From: Azophilus sp026709365
GTDB taxonomy: Bacteria > Pseudomonadota > Gammaproteobacteria > Pseudomonadales > Azotimanducaceae
Assembly (NCBI GenBank): GCA_965200175.1
Contig: OZ241345.1
Coordinates: 3,224,001-3,288,000, forward strand
Direction of reading: 5' to 3'
DNA length: 64,000 bases
Positions 37,847 through 47,654 of the stretch are shown piece after piece. Positions within the stretch are counted from its first letter, which is position 1. Each line of letters opens with the position of its first letter. Made by a program: the position numbers and the translations under genes. Under the pieces are notes generated by a model, which was given only the letters and a program-made list of their open reading frames with translations, made no database searches and was not told where the DNA came from.

Positions 37847-39364
37847 ATGGCTGAACCCGCCCTTCCCGCCAACGGCGCGCCCCGGGAACTTGCTGCCCTG
37901 GACTTGGGTTCCAACAGCTTTCACTTGATCGTCGCCCAGGAGTCCGGCGGCCACCTGCAAACGCTCGACAAGATCCGCGAGATGGTGCGGCTCGCCGAAG
38001 GGCTGGACGACCGCCAACGGCTGACTGCGGCGGCCACCCAGAGGGCCCTGGAGTGCCTGGAGCGGTTCGGGCAGCGCCTGCGCCACCTGCGTCGCGAAAA
38101 CGTGCGCGTGGTGGGCACCAACGCCCTGCGCAAGGCCCACGATTCGGAGGCCTTCATCGATCGTGCGCAGCGGGCCTTGGGGCATCGGGTGGAGATCATT
38201 TCCGGGCGGGAGGAGGCGCGGCTGATCTATCTCGGCGTTTCCCGCGCCCTGGAGGACAACCACGACCGGCGGCTGGTGATTGACATCGGCGGCGGCAGCA
38301 CCGAGTTGATCCTAGGCCGACACTTTCAGCCGGAGGTGATGGAAAGCCTGTACATCGGCAGCGCTGCCCAAAGCCATCAGTGCTTTGCCGACGGCGCCAT
38401 CACCCGGCGGGGCTTCAGGAAGGCGATCGACCATTGCCTGCGGGAGTTGGAGGCGGTGCGCAGCCAATACCGGCCGTCCGCTTGGGATGTGGCGATCGGC
38501 GCTTCGGGCACGGTGCTGGCGATCAGGGACGTGCTGGCGGGGCTGTGCAATGAAGAGGCCAGCGACATTCGGCCGGACGGCTTGGCGGACTTGATCGACC
38601 GCCTGATCGCCGCCAAGCACTTGGACCGGATCGACCTGCCCGGCCTGTCGCCGGAACGGCGACCCGTGTTTCCCGGCGGGGTGGCCGTGCTTGCCGCCGT
38701 CATGGAGGCGCTGAACGTCGAACGCTTAGGCGTCAGCGACGGGTCGCTGCGCGAGGGCCTGCTTGAGGATCTGCTGGGGCGGGTGCATCACCGGGACATT
38801 CGCGATGCCACCGTGCGCAACCTCATGGACCGCTACCACGTTGATGCCGCCCATGCCAAGCAAGTGCGGGACACGGCCTTGGCCCTGCTGGCCCAAGTGG
38901 CAGTGTCTTGGCGGCTGCAGGCGCCCGAGCACCGCCTGCTGTTGGCTTGGGCGGCGGACCTGCACGAGATCGGCATGGACATCGCCCACAACCATTACCA
39001 CAAGCACGGCGGCTACCTGCTCGCCCACATGGACATGCCCGGCTTCTCAAGGCTCGATCAGAGCCAGCTCGCCACCTTGGTGCGCCTGCACCGGCGCAAG
39101 TTCGCCATTGAGGACGAATCGCTGCCGAGGCCGGAGGGGGCCTTGCTCAGGCTGGCGGCCCTGCTGCGGCTGGCGGTCATCCTGCACCGCAGCCGCAGCA
39201 GCGATCCCCTGCCCCACGTCGCCATCAAGGCCAATGCCGAACACATGGAAGTCAGCCTGTTCAAGGAATGGCTGGCGAAGCATCCCTTGACCAAGCTCGA
39301 CCTCAAGGAGGAGGGCCGCTACCTGCAGCCCTCCGCGGTGTCCTTGACGGTCAAGACCCGTTAG
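37847..39364 (+). CDS. ppx: exopolyphosphatase (Ppx/GppA family)
   Basis: 505 residues. The actin-like ATPase fold is clear: AALDLGSNSFHLIVAQESGG, RVVGTNALRKAHDSEAF, IISGREEARLIYLGVSRALE and LVIDIGGGSTELILG. A C-terminal HD-type helical domain follows (LLAWAADLHEIGMDIAHNHY, HKHGGYLLAHMDM). Ppx removes terminal phosphates from polyphosphate; GppA hydrolyses pppGpp. Residues alone do not separate them decisively, but the size and the presence of ppk nearby favour Ppx. ppk lies about 2.7 kb away on the opposite strand, beyond a TonB receptor. Confidence 0.88.
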   Translation: MAEPALPANGAPRELAALDLGSNSFHLIVAQESGGHLQTLDKIREMVRLAEGLDDRQRLTAAATQRALECLERFGQRLRHLRRENVRVVGTNALRKAHDSEAFIDRAQRALGHRVEIISGREEARLIYLGVSRALEDNHDRRLVIDIGGGSTELILGRHFQPEVMESLYIGSAAQSHQCFADGAITRRGFRKAIDHCLRELEAVRSQYRPSAWDVAIGASGTVLAIRDVLAGLCNEEASDIRPDGLADLIDRLIAAKHLDRIDLPGLSPERRPVFPGGVAVLAAVMEALNVERLGVSDGSLREGLLEDLLGRVHHRDIRDATVRNLMDRYHVDAAHAKQVRDTALALLAQVAVSWRLQAPEHRLLLAWAADLHEIGMDIAHNHYHKHGGYLLAHMDMPGFSRLDQSQLATLVRLHRRKFAIEDESLPRPEGALLRLAALLRLAVILHRSRSSDPLPHVAIKANAEHMEVSLFKEWLAKHPLTKLDLKEEGRYLQPSAVSLTVKTR

Positions 39365-39373
39365 CGCTCTCCC

Positions 39374-41983
39374 CTACTGGCGGCGCCACATGGCCCGAAC
39401 GTAGTAGTAGCCGCCGTTGAAGCCGAACGGCGAGCTTTCGGGATAGATCAGGCCGGCCACCTCGCCTGCGGGGTTCTTCTCCGGATAGGTGTCGAAGGCG
39501 TTTTGGGCGCCTGCCAGCACGGTGAAGGACTCGTTGAGGTCGTAGGACGCCTCCAGATCGACCAGGAACTTCGGATCGGGATGGTAGGACACGGAACCGT
39601 CGTTGGTGGGCGCATCGTAGTAGTCGCCGTAGTAGCGGCCTCGGGCCATGAAGCGCCACGGACCCTGCATGTGGGTCCAACTCAGCACGAAGCGCATGTC
39701 CGGTCGGCCCTTCTCGATTTGCCGCCGCCGGTTGTCGCTGGTGAAGTCCGGGTTGAACTTGGACAGGTCAATGTCCGAGAAGTTGGCCACTGCGGTCAGC
39801 GTGGAGGTGCCGCCGCCCAAGTCGAAGGGCAGCGTGGCGACCAGATCGACGCCGGACGCCTCCACGGTCTGCTGGTTGGAGAAGAAGCGCACCGAGGTGA
39901 AGCTTCTGGCGTCGCTGACGCCGGCCGCGAGCAGTGCTTCAATGTCATCAGGCGTCAGGTTGAAGCGGCTGGTGAAGGCGATCCGGTCCTTGATCTCGAT
40001 GTTGTAGTAGTCGAGGGTGACGTCAACCGGCCCGGCGTTGAACACGGCACCGACGGTGATGTTCACGGACTCCTCAGGGGTCAGTGCCTCAGCGCCCTTC
40101 TGCTGGGCCACCGGGTTGGTGGGCGGCAGGGTGGCAATGTCCGCCAGCCGTCCCATATTGAACTCGGTGGTCACGTTGCGCAGGTTGGCCTGCCCGGCGG
40201 TCGGCACCCGGAAGCCGGTGCTGACCGCGCCGCGCAAGGCGAACTGCTCGGCCACTTGGAACCGAATTGCGCCCTTGACGTCCAAAGTGTCACCGAACTC
40301 CTCGTAGTCCTCGTAGCGCAGGGCGGCGCCAAGCAGCAGCCGATCCGTGACGTCGGACTCCACATCGATGTAGGCGGCGACGGAACTCGACTTGTGGCTG
40401 CCGGCGTCACCCGGCTGGAAGCCGGGGAAGCCATTGGAACCGACGCCGAAGCCCTGCTCCGCAAGCCCGTACTCGTTGTCGATGTAGAACGAATTGGGCT
40501 CGCCGTTGGTGATCTTGAAGGTCTCGTCCCGGTACTCGAAGCCCACTGCCAAGTTGACCGGTCCGTAGAGGCCGCCCACGTCGAGCGGGCGGGAAAGGTC
40601 GATGTTCACCGTGCGGTCGGTTTCCGTGTAGCCGCCCGCCTCGTAGTAGGTGTCAATCTCGTTGCGCTGGCCAAGCAGCTGCGGGTTGATGGTGTTGTAG
40701 ATGTAGAACTCGGCGTTGCTGCGGCCAGCCACGGCGCTTACGTCAAAGTACCAGTCGCCGAGCTCGCCGCGCACCCCGCCCGCCAGGGCGTAGTCGTCGA
40801 TGTAGCCGCCGAACTGGGGCGTGAAGCCGCCGGGGAACCTCTCGTAGAGGGTGTAGCAGTCGGCGCTGCCCTGCACCATGGCCATGATGCCCGCGTGGGG
40901 CACGTTGTTGATGATCGGAACGCCCGCTGGGCAGGTATTTGATTCTGGCGTCCAGTCGCCGCTTAGATCGGCCACCTTAACGCTGCCCACACCTGCATCG
41001 GCCGCGAGTCCGGTCATGGGATCGACCGTCGGGCCGGCGAAAACCCCGCCCCGGGTGTGCGGATTACGATAGTAGAACCCACCTTCCACTTGGCGCTCAG
41101 CCCAGTTGCCGAAGGCGTAGGCCTCCATGCCGTTGCCCAGCTCAAGCCCGAAGTTGCCGAACAGCTTGAAGTCGTCGGAGTATTCCGGCGCACCCCAGAT
41201 CTGCGCGGGCTGGCGGACGTTGCCGTTGCCCGCATCGATCAGCCCCTGGGCATCGCCGCGCTGGCGGCTGCGGCTGGTGGGGTCGGACTCCTTCCACTCA
41301 AAGCTCAGGTTGGCGAACCCGTACTCGGTCAAGGGCAGGCCGACGTTGGTGGACAGCGTCAGCGCATCGCCGTCGCCTTCGTAGTGGCTGCCCCATTTGG
41401 CGTCGAAGGCCATGCCGGAGCTGTCCTCCTTGAGCACGAAGTTCATGATGCCGGCGATGGCGTCGGAGCCGTACTGGGCGGAGGCGCCGTCGCGCAGCAC
41501 TTCGAGCCGGTCGAGGGCAATGGCGGGAATCACGGAGACGTCCGGCCCTTGGGAGCCGCCGGAAATGCCCGCGCCGAGCAGGGCGATCACGGCTGCCCGA
41601 TGGCGCCGCTTGCCGTTGACGAGCACCAAGGTGGCGTCCGGCGCCAGACCGCGCAGCGTGGCGGGACGAATGAAGGTGGCGGCGTCGCTGATGGGTTCCT
41701 GGCTGACATTGTAGGAGGGCACTAGGCTCGCGATCAGATCGTCCATGTTGGAGCCGCCTTGGGCGGCGAACTGGTCGCCGCCGATGACGTCAACCGGCAC
41801 CGGCGAATCCGACGCCGAACGGTCCCGGCGCCGGGAGCCGACCACGACCACTTCCTCAATCTCCCCCGCCGCCGGCTGGGCGCCGCCGGCCTCCTGGGCC
41901 TGGGCTGCGGAAGCGCTGAGCCCGGCCAGCAGGGCGCAGGCTGCGGCCCAGCCAGCCGTCCTCACGTTCATCGTCTTCAACAT
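39374..41983 (-). CDS. TonB-dependent receptor
   Basis: 869 residues from the ATG at 41983 (MLKTMNVRTAGWAAACALLA), with a signal peptide cut after AQAQ. The TonB box is probably EIEEVVVVGSR. The plug follows with VPVDVIGGDQFAAQGGSNMD and TLRGLAPDATLVLVNGKRRH, then a long 22-strand-type barrel (GFRVPTAGQANLRNV, late DLEASYDLNESFTVLAGAQN). The C-terminus ends in an aromatic-containing YYVRAMWRRQ. Ligand specificity cannot be deduced; the absence of iron genes nearby and the family style (oar/carbohydrate-like) leave peptides or glycans possible. It is downstream of ppk on the same strand. Confidence 0.9.
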   Translation of the reverse strand: MLKTMNVRTAGWAAACALLAGLSASAAQAQEAGGAQPAAGEIEEVVVVGSRRRDRSASDSPVPVDVIGGDQFAAQGGSNMDDLIASLVPSYNVSQEPISDAATFIRPATLRGLAPDATLVLVNGKRRHRAAVIALLGAGISGGSQGPDVSVIPAIALDRLEVLRDGASAQYGSDAIAGIMNFVLKEDSSGMAFDAKWGSHYEGDGDALTLSTNVGLPLTEYGFANLSFEWKESDPTSRSRQRGDAQGLIDAGNGNVRQPAQIWGAPEYSDDFKLFGNFGLELGNGMEAYAFGNWAERQVEGGFYYRNPHTRGGVFAGPTVDPMTGLAADAGVGSVKVADLSGDWTPESNTCPAGVPIINNVPHAGIMAMVQGSADCYTLYERFPGGFTPQFGGYIDDYALAGGVRGELGDWYFDVSAVAGRSNAEFYIYNTINPQLLGQRNEIDTYYEAGGYTETDRTVNIDLSRPLDVGGLYGPVNLAVGFEYRDETFKITNGEPNSFYIDNEYGLAEQGFGVGSNGFPGFQPGDAGSHKSSSVAAYIDVESDVTDRLLLGAALRYEDYEEFGDTLDVKGAIRFQVAEQFALRGAVSTGFRVPTAGQANLRNVTTEFNMGRLADIATLPPTNPVAQQKGAEALTPEESVNITVGAVFNAGPVDVTLDYYNIEIKDRIAFTSRFNLTPDDIEALLAAGVSDARSFTSVRFFSNQQTVEASGVDLVATLPFDLGGGTSTLTAVANFSDIDLSKFNPDFTSDNRRRQIEKGRPDMRFVLSWTHMQGPWRFMARGRYYGDYYDAPTNDGSVSYHPDPKFLVDLEASYDLNESFTVLAGAQNAFDTYPEKNPAGEVAGLIYPESSPFGFNGGYYYVRAMWRRQ

Positions 41984-42044
41984 GAAAGAGTCTCCTAATT
42001 GATTCAGAAAGGTTTTGCGAATCCCGCCGCGCATGCGCTCCGCC

Positions 42045-44114
42045 CTAATCGGACAGGAGCCTGAGCAGCGACTGCTGGGCGCTCCGGCGTTTTGCGGGCG
42101 ACGCGCTTCCAACTTGGTAGCTCCCGTTCTCCCCGAGCCGCCAAGATTGACAGTTATCTTGCAGGTAATTGTCGATGGATTCAAGTACCACGCGCTTTTT
42201 CAGCTTCTCATCCTCTATCGGGAAGCAGACTTCCACGCGGTTGAAGAAGTTGCGCCCCATCCAGTCGGCGCTCGACAGGTAAACCTTGGGCTCGCCGCCG
42301 TTCTCGAAGTAGAACACCCGGGTGTGCTCAAGGAAGCGCCCGACGACGGAGCGCACCCGGATGTTCTCCGACACTCCGGCCACCCCCGGGCGCAGGGCGC
42401 AGATGCCGCGCACGATCAGGTCGATGGTGACGCCCGCTTGGCTGGCCCGGTAGAGCGCTTCGATGACGCTGCGGTCAATCAGCGCGTTCATCTTCGCCGC
42501 CACCCGCGCCGGCCGGTTGTTGCGGGCGTTCTCCGCCTCGGCGTCAATGTGCTGCAAAATGGACTTGTGCAGGGTGAACGGCGACTGCAGCAGCTTCCGC
42601 AAGCGCCCGGCCTTGCCCATGGCGGTCAGCTGCGCGAACACCTTCTGCACGTCGCTGCCTATCGCCGCATCGCAGGTGAACAGGCCGTAGTCGGTGTAGA
42701 GGCGCGCCGTGCTGGTGTGGTAGTTGCCGGTGCCCAAGTGTACGTAGCGCTTCAGCGCCCGCCCCTCGCGGCGGATCACCATGCACATCTTGGCGTGGGT
42801 CTTGTGCCCCACCACGCCGTAAACCACCTGCGCGCCGGCGCTTTGCAGGTGGTTGGCGAGCTCGATGTTGGCGGCCTCATCGAAGCGCGCCCGCAGCTCG
42901 ATCACCACCATCACTTCCTTGCCGTTGGAAGCGGCCTCGGTCAGCGCCTCCACCACCGCCGACTGGGTGCCGGTGCGGTACAGGGTTTGACGGATGGACA
43001 GCACGCCGGGGTCCTTGGCGGCTTGGCGCAGAAACTCAAGGAAGGGCGCGAAGGACTCAAACGGGTGGTGCAGCAGCACGTCCCCCTCGGCGATGGCCTC
43101 GAACATGTCCTTGGCGTGGCGCACTCGGGCGGGGACGCTGGGCCGAAACCCCGGATACTTGAGGTCCGGCCGCTCCACCAAGTCCGGCACGGCAGCCAGG
43201 CGCATCAGGTTGACCGGGCCGCCGCAGCGGTACACGTCCTCACGTGAGAGGTGGAACTGGGCGCTCAGGAAGGCCTCCAGCTCCTCCGGGCAGTCCTCGG
43301 CCATCTCCAGGCGCACCGCTTCGCCGTAGCGGCGCGAGGGCAGCTCCCCTTCGAGGGCGCGCAGCAGGTCGTCCACCTCCTCCTCGTCAACGAACAGGTC
43401 GCTGTTGCGGGTGACCCGGAACTGATAGACCCCGGTGGCCTGCATGCCGGGAAACAGCTCATCCATGTGCGCGTCGATGATCGACGACAGCAGCACGAAG
43501 TCGTTCGGGCCGTTGGCGCAGGCGGCCGGCAGCCGCACCACCCGCGGCAGCGCCCGGGGCGCCTGCACGATGGCCTTGCCGCTGTTGCGGCCGAAGGCGT
43601 CCTTGCCCTTGAGATTGACGACGAAGGCCAGGCTCTTGTTGAGCGGCTCGGGAAAGGGATGCGCCGGATCCAGCCCGATGGGGCTCATGATGGGCGCCAG
43701 CTCGTGGTTGAAGTAGCGCTTGATCCACTTGCGCTGCGCATCGTTCCAGTCGGACTTGCCGATGAAGTGGATGCCCTCCTGGTCCAGGGCGGGCAGCAGC
43801 ACCTCGTTGAGCACCCGGTACTGCTCCTCAATGAGGGCGCGGGCCTTCGGCGCGATGCGGCGCAGCTGCTCGGCGGGAGACAGATTGTCCGCGCCCCGCT
43901 GCACCACCCCGTAGGCCGCCTGCTGCTTGAGGCCCGCCACGCGAATCTCAAAAAACTCATCAAGGATCGAACTGGAGATGCACAGGAAGCGCAGCCGCTC
44001 AAGCAGCGGCAGGGTCTCGTCCCGAGCCTGGGCCAGCACCCGCATGTGGAACTCCAGCAGGGACAGCTCCCGATTGACGTACAGGTCCGGATTGTCGAGC
44101 GCTTCGGCGTCCAT
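42045..44114 (-). CDS. ppk1: polyphosphate kinase 1
   Basis: 689 residues from the ATG at 44114. It starts LDNPDLYVNRELSLLEFHMR, carries ISSSILDEFFEIRVAGLKQQ and the phospholipase-D-like catalytic core. The active His is in VYGVVGHKTHAKMCMV, and the second histidine motif is HLGTGNYHTSTARLYTDYG. Ppk1 reversibly builds polyphosphate from ATP. It is paired functionally with ppx, which is close by but on the other strand. The ATG is 61 nt from the divergent cmoA start, so the two share an upstream region. Confidence 0.95.
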   Translation of the reverse strand: MDAEALDNPDLYVNRELSLLEFHMRVLAQARDETLPLLERLRFLCISSSILDEFFEIRVAGLKQQAAYGVVQRGADNLSPAEQLRRIAPKARALIEEQYRVLNEVLLPALDQEGIHFIGKSDWNDAQRKWIKRYFNHELAPIMSPIGLDPAHPFPEPLNKSLAFVVNLKGKDAFGRNSGKAIVQAPRALPRVVRLPAACANGPNDFVLLSSIIDAHMDELFPGMQATGVYQFRVTRNSDLFVDEEEVDDLLRALEGELPSRRYGEAVRLEMAEDCPEELEAFLSAQFHLSREDVYRCGGPVNLMRLAAVPDLVERPDLKYPGFRPSVPARVRHAKDMFEAIAEGDVLLHHPFESFAPFLEFLRQAAKDPGVLSIRQTLYRTGTQSAVVEALTEAASNGKEVMVVIELRARFDEAANIELANHLQSAGAQVVYGVVGHKTHAKMCMVIRREGRALKRYVHLGTGNYHTSTARLYTDYGLFTCDAAIGSDVQKVFAQLTAMGKAGRLRKLLQSPFTLHKSILQHIDAEAENARNNRPARVAAKMNALIDRSVIEALYRASQAGVTIDLIVRGICALRPGVAGVSENIRVRSVVGRFLEHTRVFYFENGGEPKVYLSSADWMGRNFFNRVEVCFPIEDEKLKKRVVLESIDNYLQDNCQSWRLGENGSYQVGSASPAKRRSAQQSLLRLLSD

Positions 44115-44175
44115 GGCTGCGGCTACAATGGGTGGCGATCTGCCTTGCAGTCTAACATCGCCGACAGGTTCGCAG

Positions 44176-44895
44176 ATGACCCGCAACGACCAGCTCTTTC
44201 GCAGCAAGCGCCCGCAAATCGTGGACTTCGCCTTTGACGAAGCGGTCGCCGAGGTGTTCCCTGACATGATCCGGCGCAGCGTTCCGGGGTTTGAGACGGT
44301 CGTTCCCATCACCGGGCTGATTGCCGCCGAAAGCCTGGCGGAAGGCGGCCTGGCCTTCGACCTCGGCTGCTCGCAGGGCGCCACCACCCTGGCCCTGCTG
44401 CGCGCCTTGGGCAGCAGGCCATGCCGAATTGTCGCCGTGGACGCCGCCGCGCCGATGCTGGAGCGGGCGCGGGCGGCCATCAGGGATCCCCGGGTGAGCT
44501 TCCGCTTGGCGGACATTCGGCAAACGGACGTGGCCGGCGCCGGCATTCTGCTCCTGAACTACGTCCTGCAGTTCATTCCGCCCGCCGACCGCCAAGCCCT
44601 GCTGGACCGCTGCTGCCAAGGCCTGCTGCCGGGCGGCTTGCTCGTGCTTTCCGAGAAGGTCCGCTTCAGCAGCCCGGCGCGCCAAGCGTGGTCCGAGTCG
44701 CTGCACATCGCCTACAAGAAGGCCAACGGCTACAGCGACCTCGAAGTCAGCCAGAAGCGTGAGGCGCTGGAGCGGGTGATGATCGTCGATACCGAGGCCG
44801 AGCACCGCCAACGGCTTGCAGCCGCCGGATTCGGAACCGTGCGCACCTGGTTCCGCTGCCTCAACTGGTGCTCCATCGTGGCCATCAAGGACTGA
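44176..44895 (+). CDS. cmoA: carboxy-S-adenosyl-L-methionine synthase CmoA
   Basis: 239 residues. Typical features: FAFDEAVAEVFPDMIRRSVP, FDLGCSQGATTLALLRAL (SAM-binding), LNYVLQFIPPADRQALL and SEKVRFSSP. CmoA uses prephenate to convert SAM into carboxy-SAM, which CmoB uses to make cmo5U34 in tRNA. The ATG at 44176 was chosen because homology begins at TRNDQLFRSKRP. cmoB follows about 110 nt downstream in the same direction. Confidence 0.95.
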   Translation: MTRNDQLFRSKRPQIVDFAFDEAVAEVFPDMIRRSVPGFETVVPITGLIAAESLAEGGLAFDLGCSQGATTLALLRALGSRPCRIVAVDAAAPMLERARAAIRDPRVSFRLADIRQTDVAGAGILLLNYVLQFIPPADRQALLDRCCQGLLPGGLLVLSEKVRFSSPARQAWSESLHIAYKKANGYSDLEVSQKREALERVMIVDTEAEHRQRLAAAGFGTVRTWFRCLNWCSIVAIKD

Positions 44896-45007
44896 TCCCG
44901 ATTTTGAACGAAAATCCGCGCCTGAACGCCGATTCAAGACCAAGGCGCTCGACGCAGCCCCCTGGCGCGCAAGCCTAGCCGAACGGACCGCCAGCCCTCG
45001 AACAGCC

Positions 45008-45973
45008 ATGCCGACGCCACCCTCAAAGCCGCCGCCCCGCTTCGCGGCGCTCTACGAAGCGTTGCCGGATTGGGCCGAGCTGGACGCCGCGCTGTTCGCC
45101 AACCTCAACCGGCATGGCGACAGCCGCCGCTGGCAGGACGCGCTGGACCGCCTGCCCCAAGCCCAGGGCGTTCGCGCCGAGTACGGCGATGTGGTTGCGG
45201 TGGCCGGCCGCTTGGCGCCCGACGGCGAGGCTCAGTTGCGGGAGGCCCTGCAAGCCCTGCATCCCTGGCGCAAGGGGCCGTTCGACCTGTTTGGCGTGCG
45301 CATTGATGCGGAGTGGCGCTCCGACCTGAAGTGGCGCCGAGCGGTGCGGGCGGCGGACTTGGCGGGCGCGATGGTGCTCGACGTCGGCTGCGGCAACGGC
45401 TACTTCGGCTGGCGGATGCTGCAGGCCGGGGCTCGGCGAGTGGTCGGCATTGACGCCACGCCCCTGTTCCACATGCAGCATCAAGCCATCAACCGCTACG
45501 CGGGCGATTCGCGCAACGCGGTGCTACCCATGCGCTTCGAGCAGCTGCCGCGGCGGCTCACCGAGGCCCGCTTCGATGCGGCGTTCAGCATGGGGGTGCT
45601 TTACCACCAGCGCAGCCCAGGCGAGCATCTCAGGCGCCTGCGCCGCAGCCTTAGGACGGGTGGCCAAGCCATCGTCGAAACCCTCATCGTCGAGAGCGCG
45701 GAGCCGTTGCGCCCGGTGGGACGCTACGCCCGAATGCGCAACGTCTTTGAGATTCCCACCCCGGGGAGCTTGCTTGACGCCTTGGTCGCGGCCGGATTCG
45801 AGGGGGGGCGCATCCTCGACATCGCCCCCACCACCCCTTCGGAGCAGCGCTCGACGCCTTGGATGCGCTTCGAATCCCTCGCCGAGGCCCTGAGCCCGGA
45901 CGATTCCGGGCGGACCATTGAAGGGCATCCCGCGCCCAGACGTTGCGTTGCGGTCGCGAGGAACCTAAATTGA
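45008..45973 (+). CDS. cmoB: tRNA U34 carboxymethyltransferase CmoB
   Basis: 321 residues, close to the E. coli length. Motifs are WRKGPFDLFGVRIDAEWRSD, VLDVGCGNGYFGWRMLQAGA, FHMQHQAINRY, FDAAFSMGVLYHQRSPGEHL and YARMRNVFEIPTPGSLL. CmoB transfers a carboxymethyl group from carboxy-SAM to 5-hydroxyuridine at the wobble base of several tRNAs, widening codon reading. The ATG at 45008 is used because upstream codons are not homologous. The small unknown gene that follows starts only 7 nt after the stop. Confidence 0.95.
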   Translation: MPTPPSKPPPRFAALYEALPDWAELDAALFANLNRHGDSRRWQDALDRLPQAQGVRAEYGDVVAVAGRLAPDGEAQLREALQALHPWRKGPFDLFGVRIDAEWRSDLKWRRAVRAADLAGAMVLDVGCGNGYFGWRMLQAGARRVVGIDATPLFHMQHQAINRYAGDSRNAVLPMRFEQLPRRLTEARFDAAFSMGVLYHQRSPGEHLRRLRRSLRTGGQAIVETLIVESAEPLRPVGRYARMRNVFEIPTPGSLLDALVAAGFEGGRILDIAPTTPSEQRSTPWMRFESLAEALSPDDSGRTIEGHPAPRRCVAVARNLN

Positions 45974-45979
45974 CGCCCC

Positions 45980-46351
45980 ATGTTCGGCTTGATTCCCTTC
46001 AACTTCAGGTTTCGCGGCAGGATTCGGCGGCTGTTTGACCTGTACCAGTGCTTTTTGAGCCATCCAGGGAAAGGCTTGCACCCCACGCAGCTGTCCCGCC
46101 ACACGGGCATTGCCTTCGCGGATGTGGTGCGCATGCTCGACCGCACCCCGGAACTGTTCGTGCGGCTGCCGAAGCGCGACGGCATCACCCGCTACCGCCT
46201 GACCAGCGCCACGACCGCCCGCGAGCCGGAAGCGGTGGAGCAGTTCCTCAAGGCGTCGGCGCGCCGGGAGAGCCTGATCTTCTACGCCTTCGCGGCGATG
46301 GTGCTGAGCCTGTTGCTGATTGTCGCGATTCTGGTCGCGCCGGCGCTGTGA
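45980..46351 (+). CDS. small C-tail-anchored protein with a helix-turn-helix-like region
   Basis: 123 residues, starting 7 nt after cmoB. The middle (GLHPTQLSRHTGIAFADVVR, MLDRTPELFVRLPKRDGITR, YRLTS) has the pattern of a small winged-helix domain. The C-terminus is one transmembrane helix, FYAFAAMVLSLLLIVAILVA, so the protein is probably membrane-tethered with the domain in the cytoplasm. I do not recognise a family. An acyl-CoA dehydrogenase follows after 25 nt, and all four genes may be co-transcribed. Confidence 0.65.
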   Translation: MFGLIPFNFRFRGRIRRLFDLYQCFLSHPGKGLHPTQLSRHTGIAFADVVRMLDRTPELFVRLPKRDGITRYRLTSATTAREPEAVEQFLKASARRESLIFYAFAAMVLSLLLIVAILVAPAL

Positions 46352-46375
46352 CTTCCGCCTCATTGGGAAGCCCCG

Positions 46376-47473
46376 GTGCCCGAATCCCTTGACGCCGAAC
46401 TTGAGGCTTTGCGCCGGCGCGCCAAGCGCTTCGCGGAATCGACCCTGCTGCCCCTGGCGGGCCAGGCCGAGGCGCGGGCCAAGGTGGTCGCAGCCGCCCA
46501 GGCGGAGGGGTTTCACGGCATGACCCAACCTCGCGAATACGGTGGCACGGCGGCGGGGCCGCTGGCGCTGACCGTCGTGCGCGAGGAGCTGGCGGCCCAC
46601 AATCCCCCTTGGCTGGAGGCGGTCTTCGGCCCCGGCCCCGGGGTGTTGGCCGACTGCGGGGAGCCGTTGGCGAGCGGCTTCCTCGAACCCATGCTGCGCG
46701 GCGAGAAGCGGGCGGCCTTCGGCTTCACGGAGTCGGAGGACAAGCCGGTGACGGGCCGTTTCGACGGCGGGACCTTGATCGTCAACGGCTGCAAGTCCTA
46801 CGTCACCGGCGGCGCCGATGCTGACTTCATCAACACCTTGGTGCGCATCGACGAGGCCGGGCCGGCGCTGGCGGTGGTCGAGACCGCGAGCCCCGGCCTT
46901 GAGATGACGCAGCGTTTCGAATCCTTGGACGGCAGCCACCACGCCGCCTTTGAATTCAATGCCGTCCGGGTGCCTAGGGCGCACATCATCGGCCAACCCG
47001 GCGAAGGGCTGCCCCGGGCGCTGGGCCAAATCGGCGACACCCGGCTGCTGATTGCCGCCCAGTGCGCAGGTCTCGCCCGCTGGGTGATCGACGCCGTCAC
47101 CGCCCATTTGGGCCAACCGGACCGCAGGGGAACGCCGCGCGGCGCCAAGGAGGGCGTGCGGCTGCGCTACGCGGACATGCGCATCAAGGCGTTTGCCGCC
47201 CGCAGCATGCTCTACCGCACCGCCCGCCTGGCGGAAAGCGGAGCCAACACGGTCAACGAAGGCATCATGTGCAAGGTGTTCGCCACCGAAGCCATCACTG
47301 AGATCGTCGATGCCGGCATCCAGTTGGTCGGCGGCGGCGCGTTGGTCGTGGGCCACCCCTTGGAGGGCCTCTACCGCCGGGTGCGCGCCTGGCGGCTGGC
47401 GGAGGGCGCATCCGACGTGCTGCGGCTCAATCTAGCCCGCGGCAAGCTGGATTTAGGAAAGGGGGTGATTTAG
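46376..47473 (+). CDS. acyl-CoA dehydrogenase family protein
   Basis: 365 residues from a GTG start. ACAD features are AAFGFTESEDKPVTGRFDGG, LIVNGCKSYVTGGADADFIN, FNAVRVPRAHIIGQPGEGL and a C-terminal LEGLYRRVRAWRLAEGASDV. The usual Glu base cannot be placed with certainty, and the GxSE-type FAD motif is altered (TESEDKPV), so it may act on an unusual substrate. It would oxidise an acyl-CoA with electrons to ETF. It ends the cmoAB-linked gene run; a noncoding stretch with repeats follows. Confidence 0.82.
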   Translation: MPESLDAELEALRRRAKRFAESTLLPLAGQAEARAKVVAAAQAEGFHGMTQPREYGGTAAGPLALTVVREELAAHNPPWLEAVFGPGPGVLADCGEPLASGFLEPMLRGEKRAAFGFTESEDKPVTGRFDGGTLIVNGCKSYVTGGADADFINTLVRIDEAGPALAVVETASPGLEMTQRFESLDGSHHAAFEFNAVRVPRAHIIGQPGEGLPRALGQIGDTRLLIAAQCAGLARWVIDAVTAHLGQPDRRGTPRGAKEGVRLRYADMRIKAFAARSMLYRTARLAESGANTVNEGIMCKVFATEAITEIVDAGIQLVGGGALVVGHPLEGLYRRVRAWRLAEGASDVLRLNLARGKLDLGKGVI

Positions 47474-47532
47474 CTCCCTTAATCGCAAATCGAGAAAGAA
47501 TTGAACATGCCATAAACCAGCTTCAGCCAACA

Positions 47533-47644
47533 AAGCTGGGCGAATTCCCGGGTTCATTTCGAGGGCGGGACGCCCTTGATTGGAAGTCCACGGGGACCAC
47601 GCAGCGGGTTTGCGCACCCACTCAGCGTCGGCTGAAGCCTGTTT
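47533..47644 (+). repeat. second dispersed repeat family, copy B
   Basis: It aligns with 14268-14381 in the same orientation and is similar over its full length. Around this copy CTTCAGCC (47521-47528) and GGCTGAAG (47630-47637) form an 8-bp terminal inverted repeat, hinting at a small nonautonomous element. Confidence 0.7.
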
Positions 47645-47654
47645 ATCGGCATGA

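Noticed and set aside
36356..38263. Open-frame extension upstream of the MscS channel making a 1078-residue protein
   Set aside because: The extra part is antisense to the acyl-CoA dehydrogenase and ppx genes and crosses the repeat; the MscS protein is complete from 36355.
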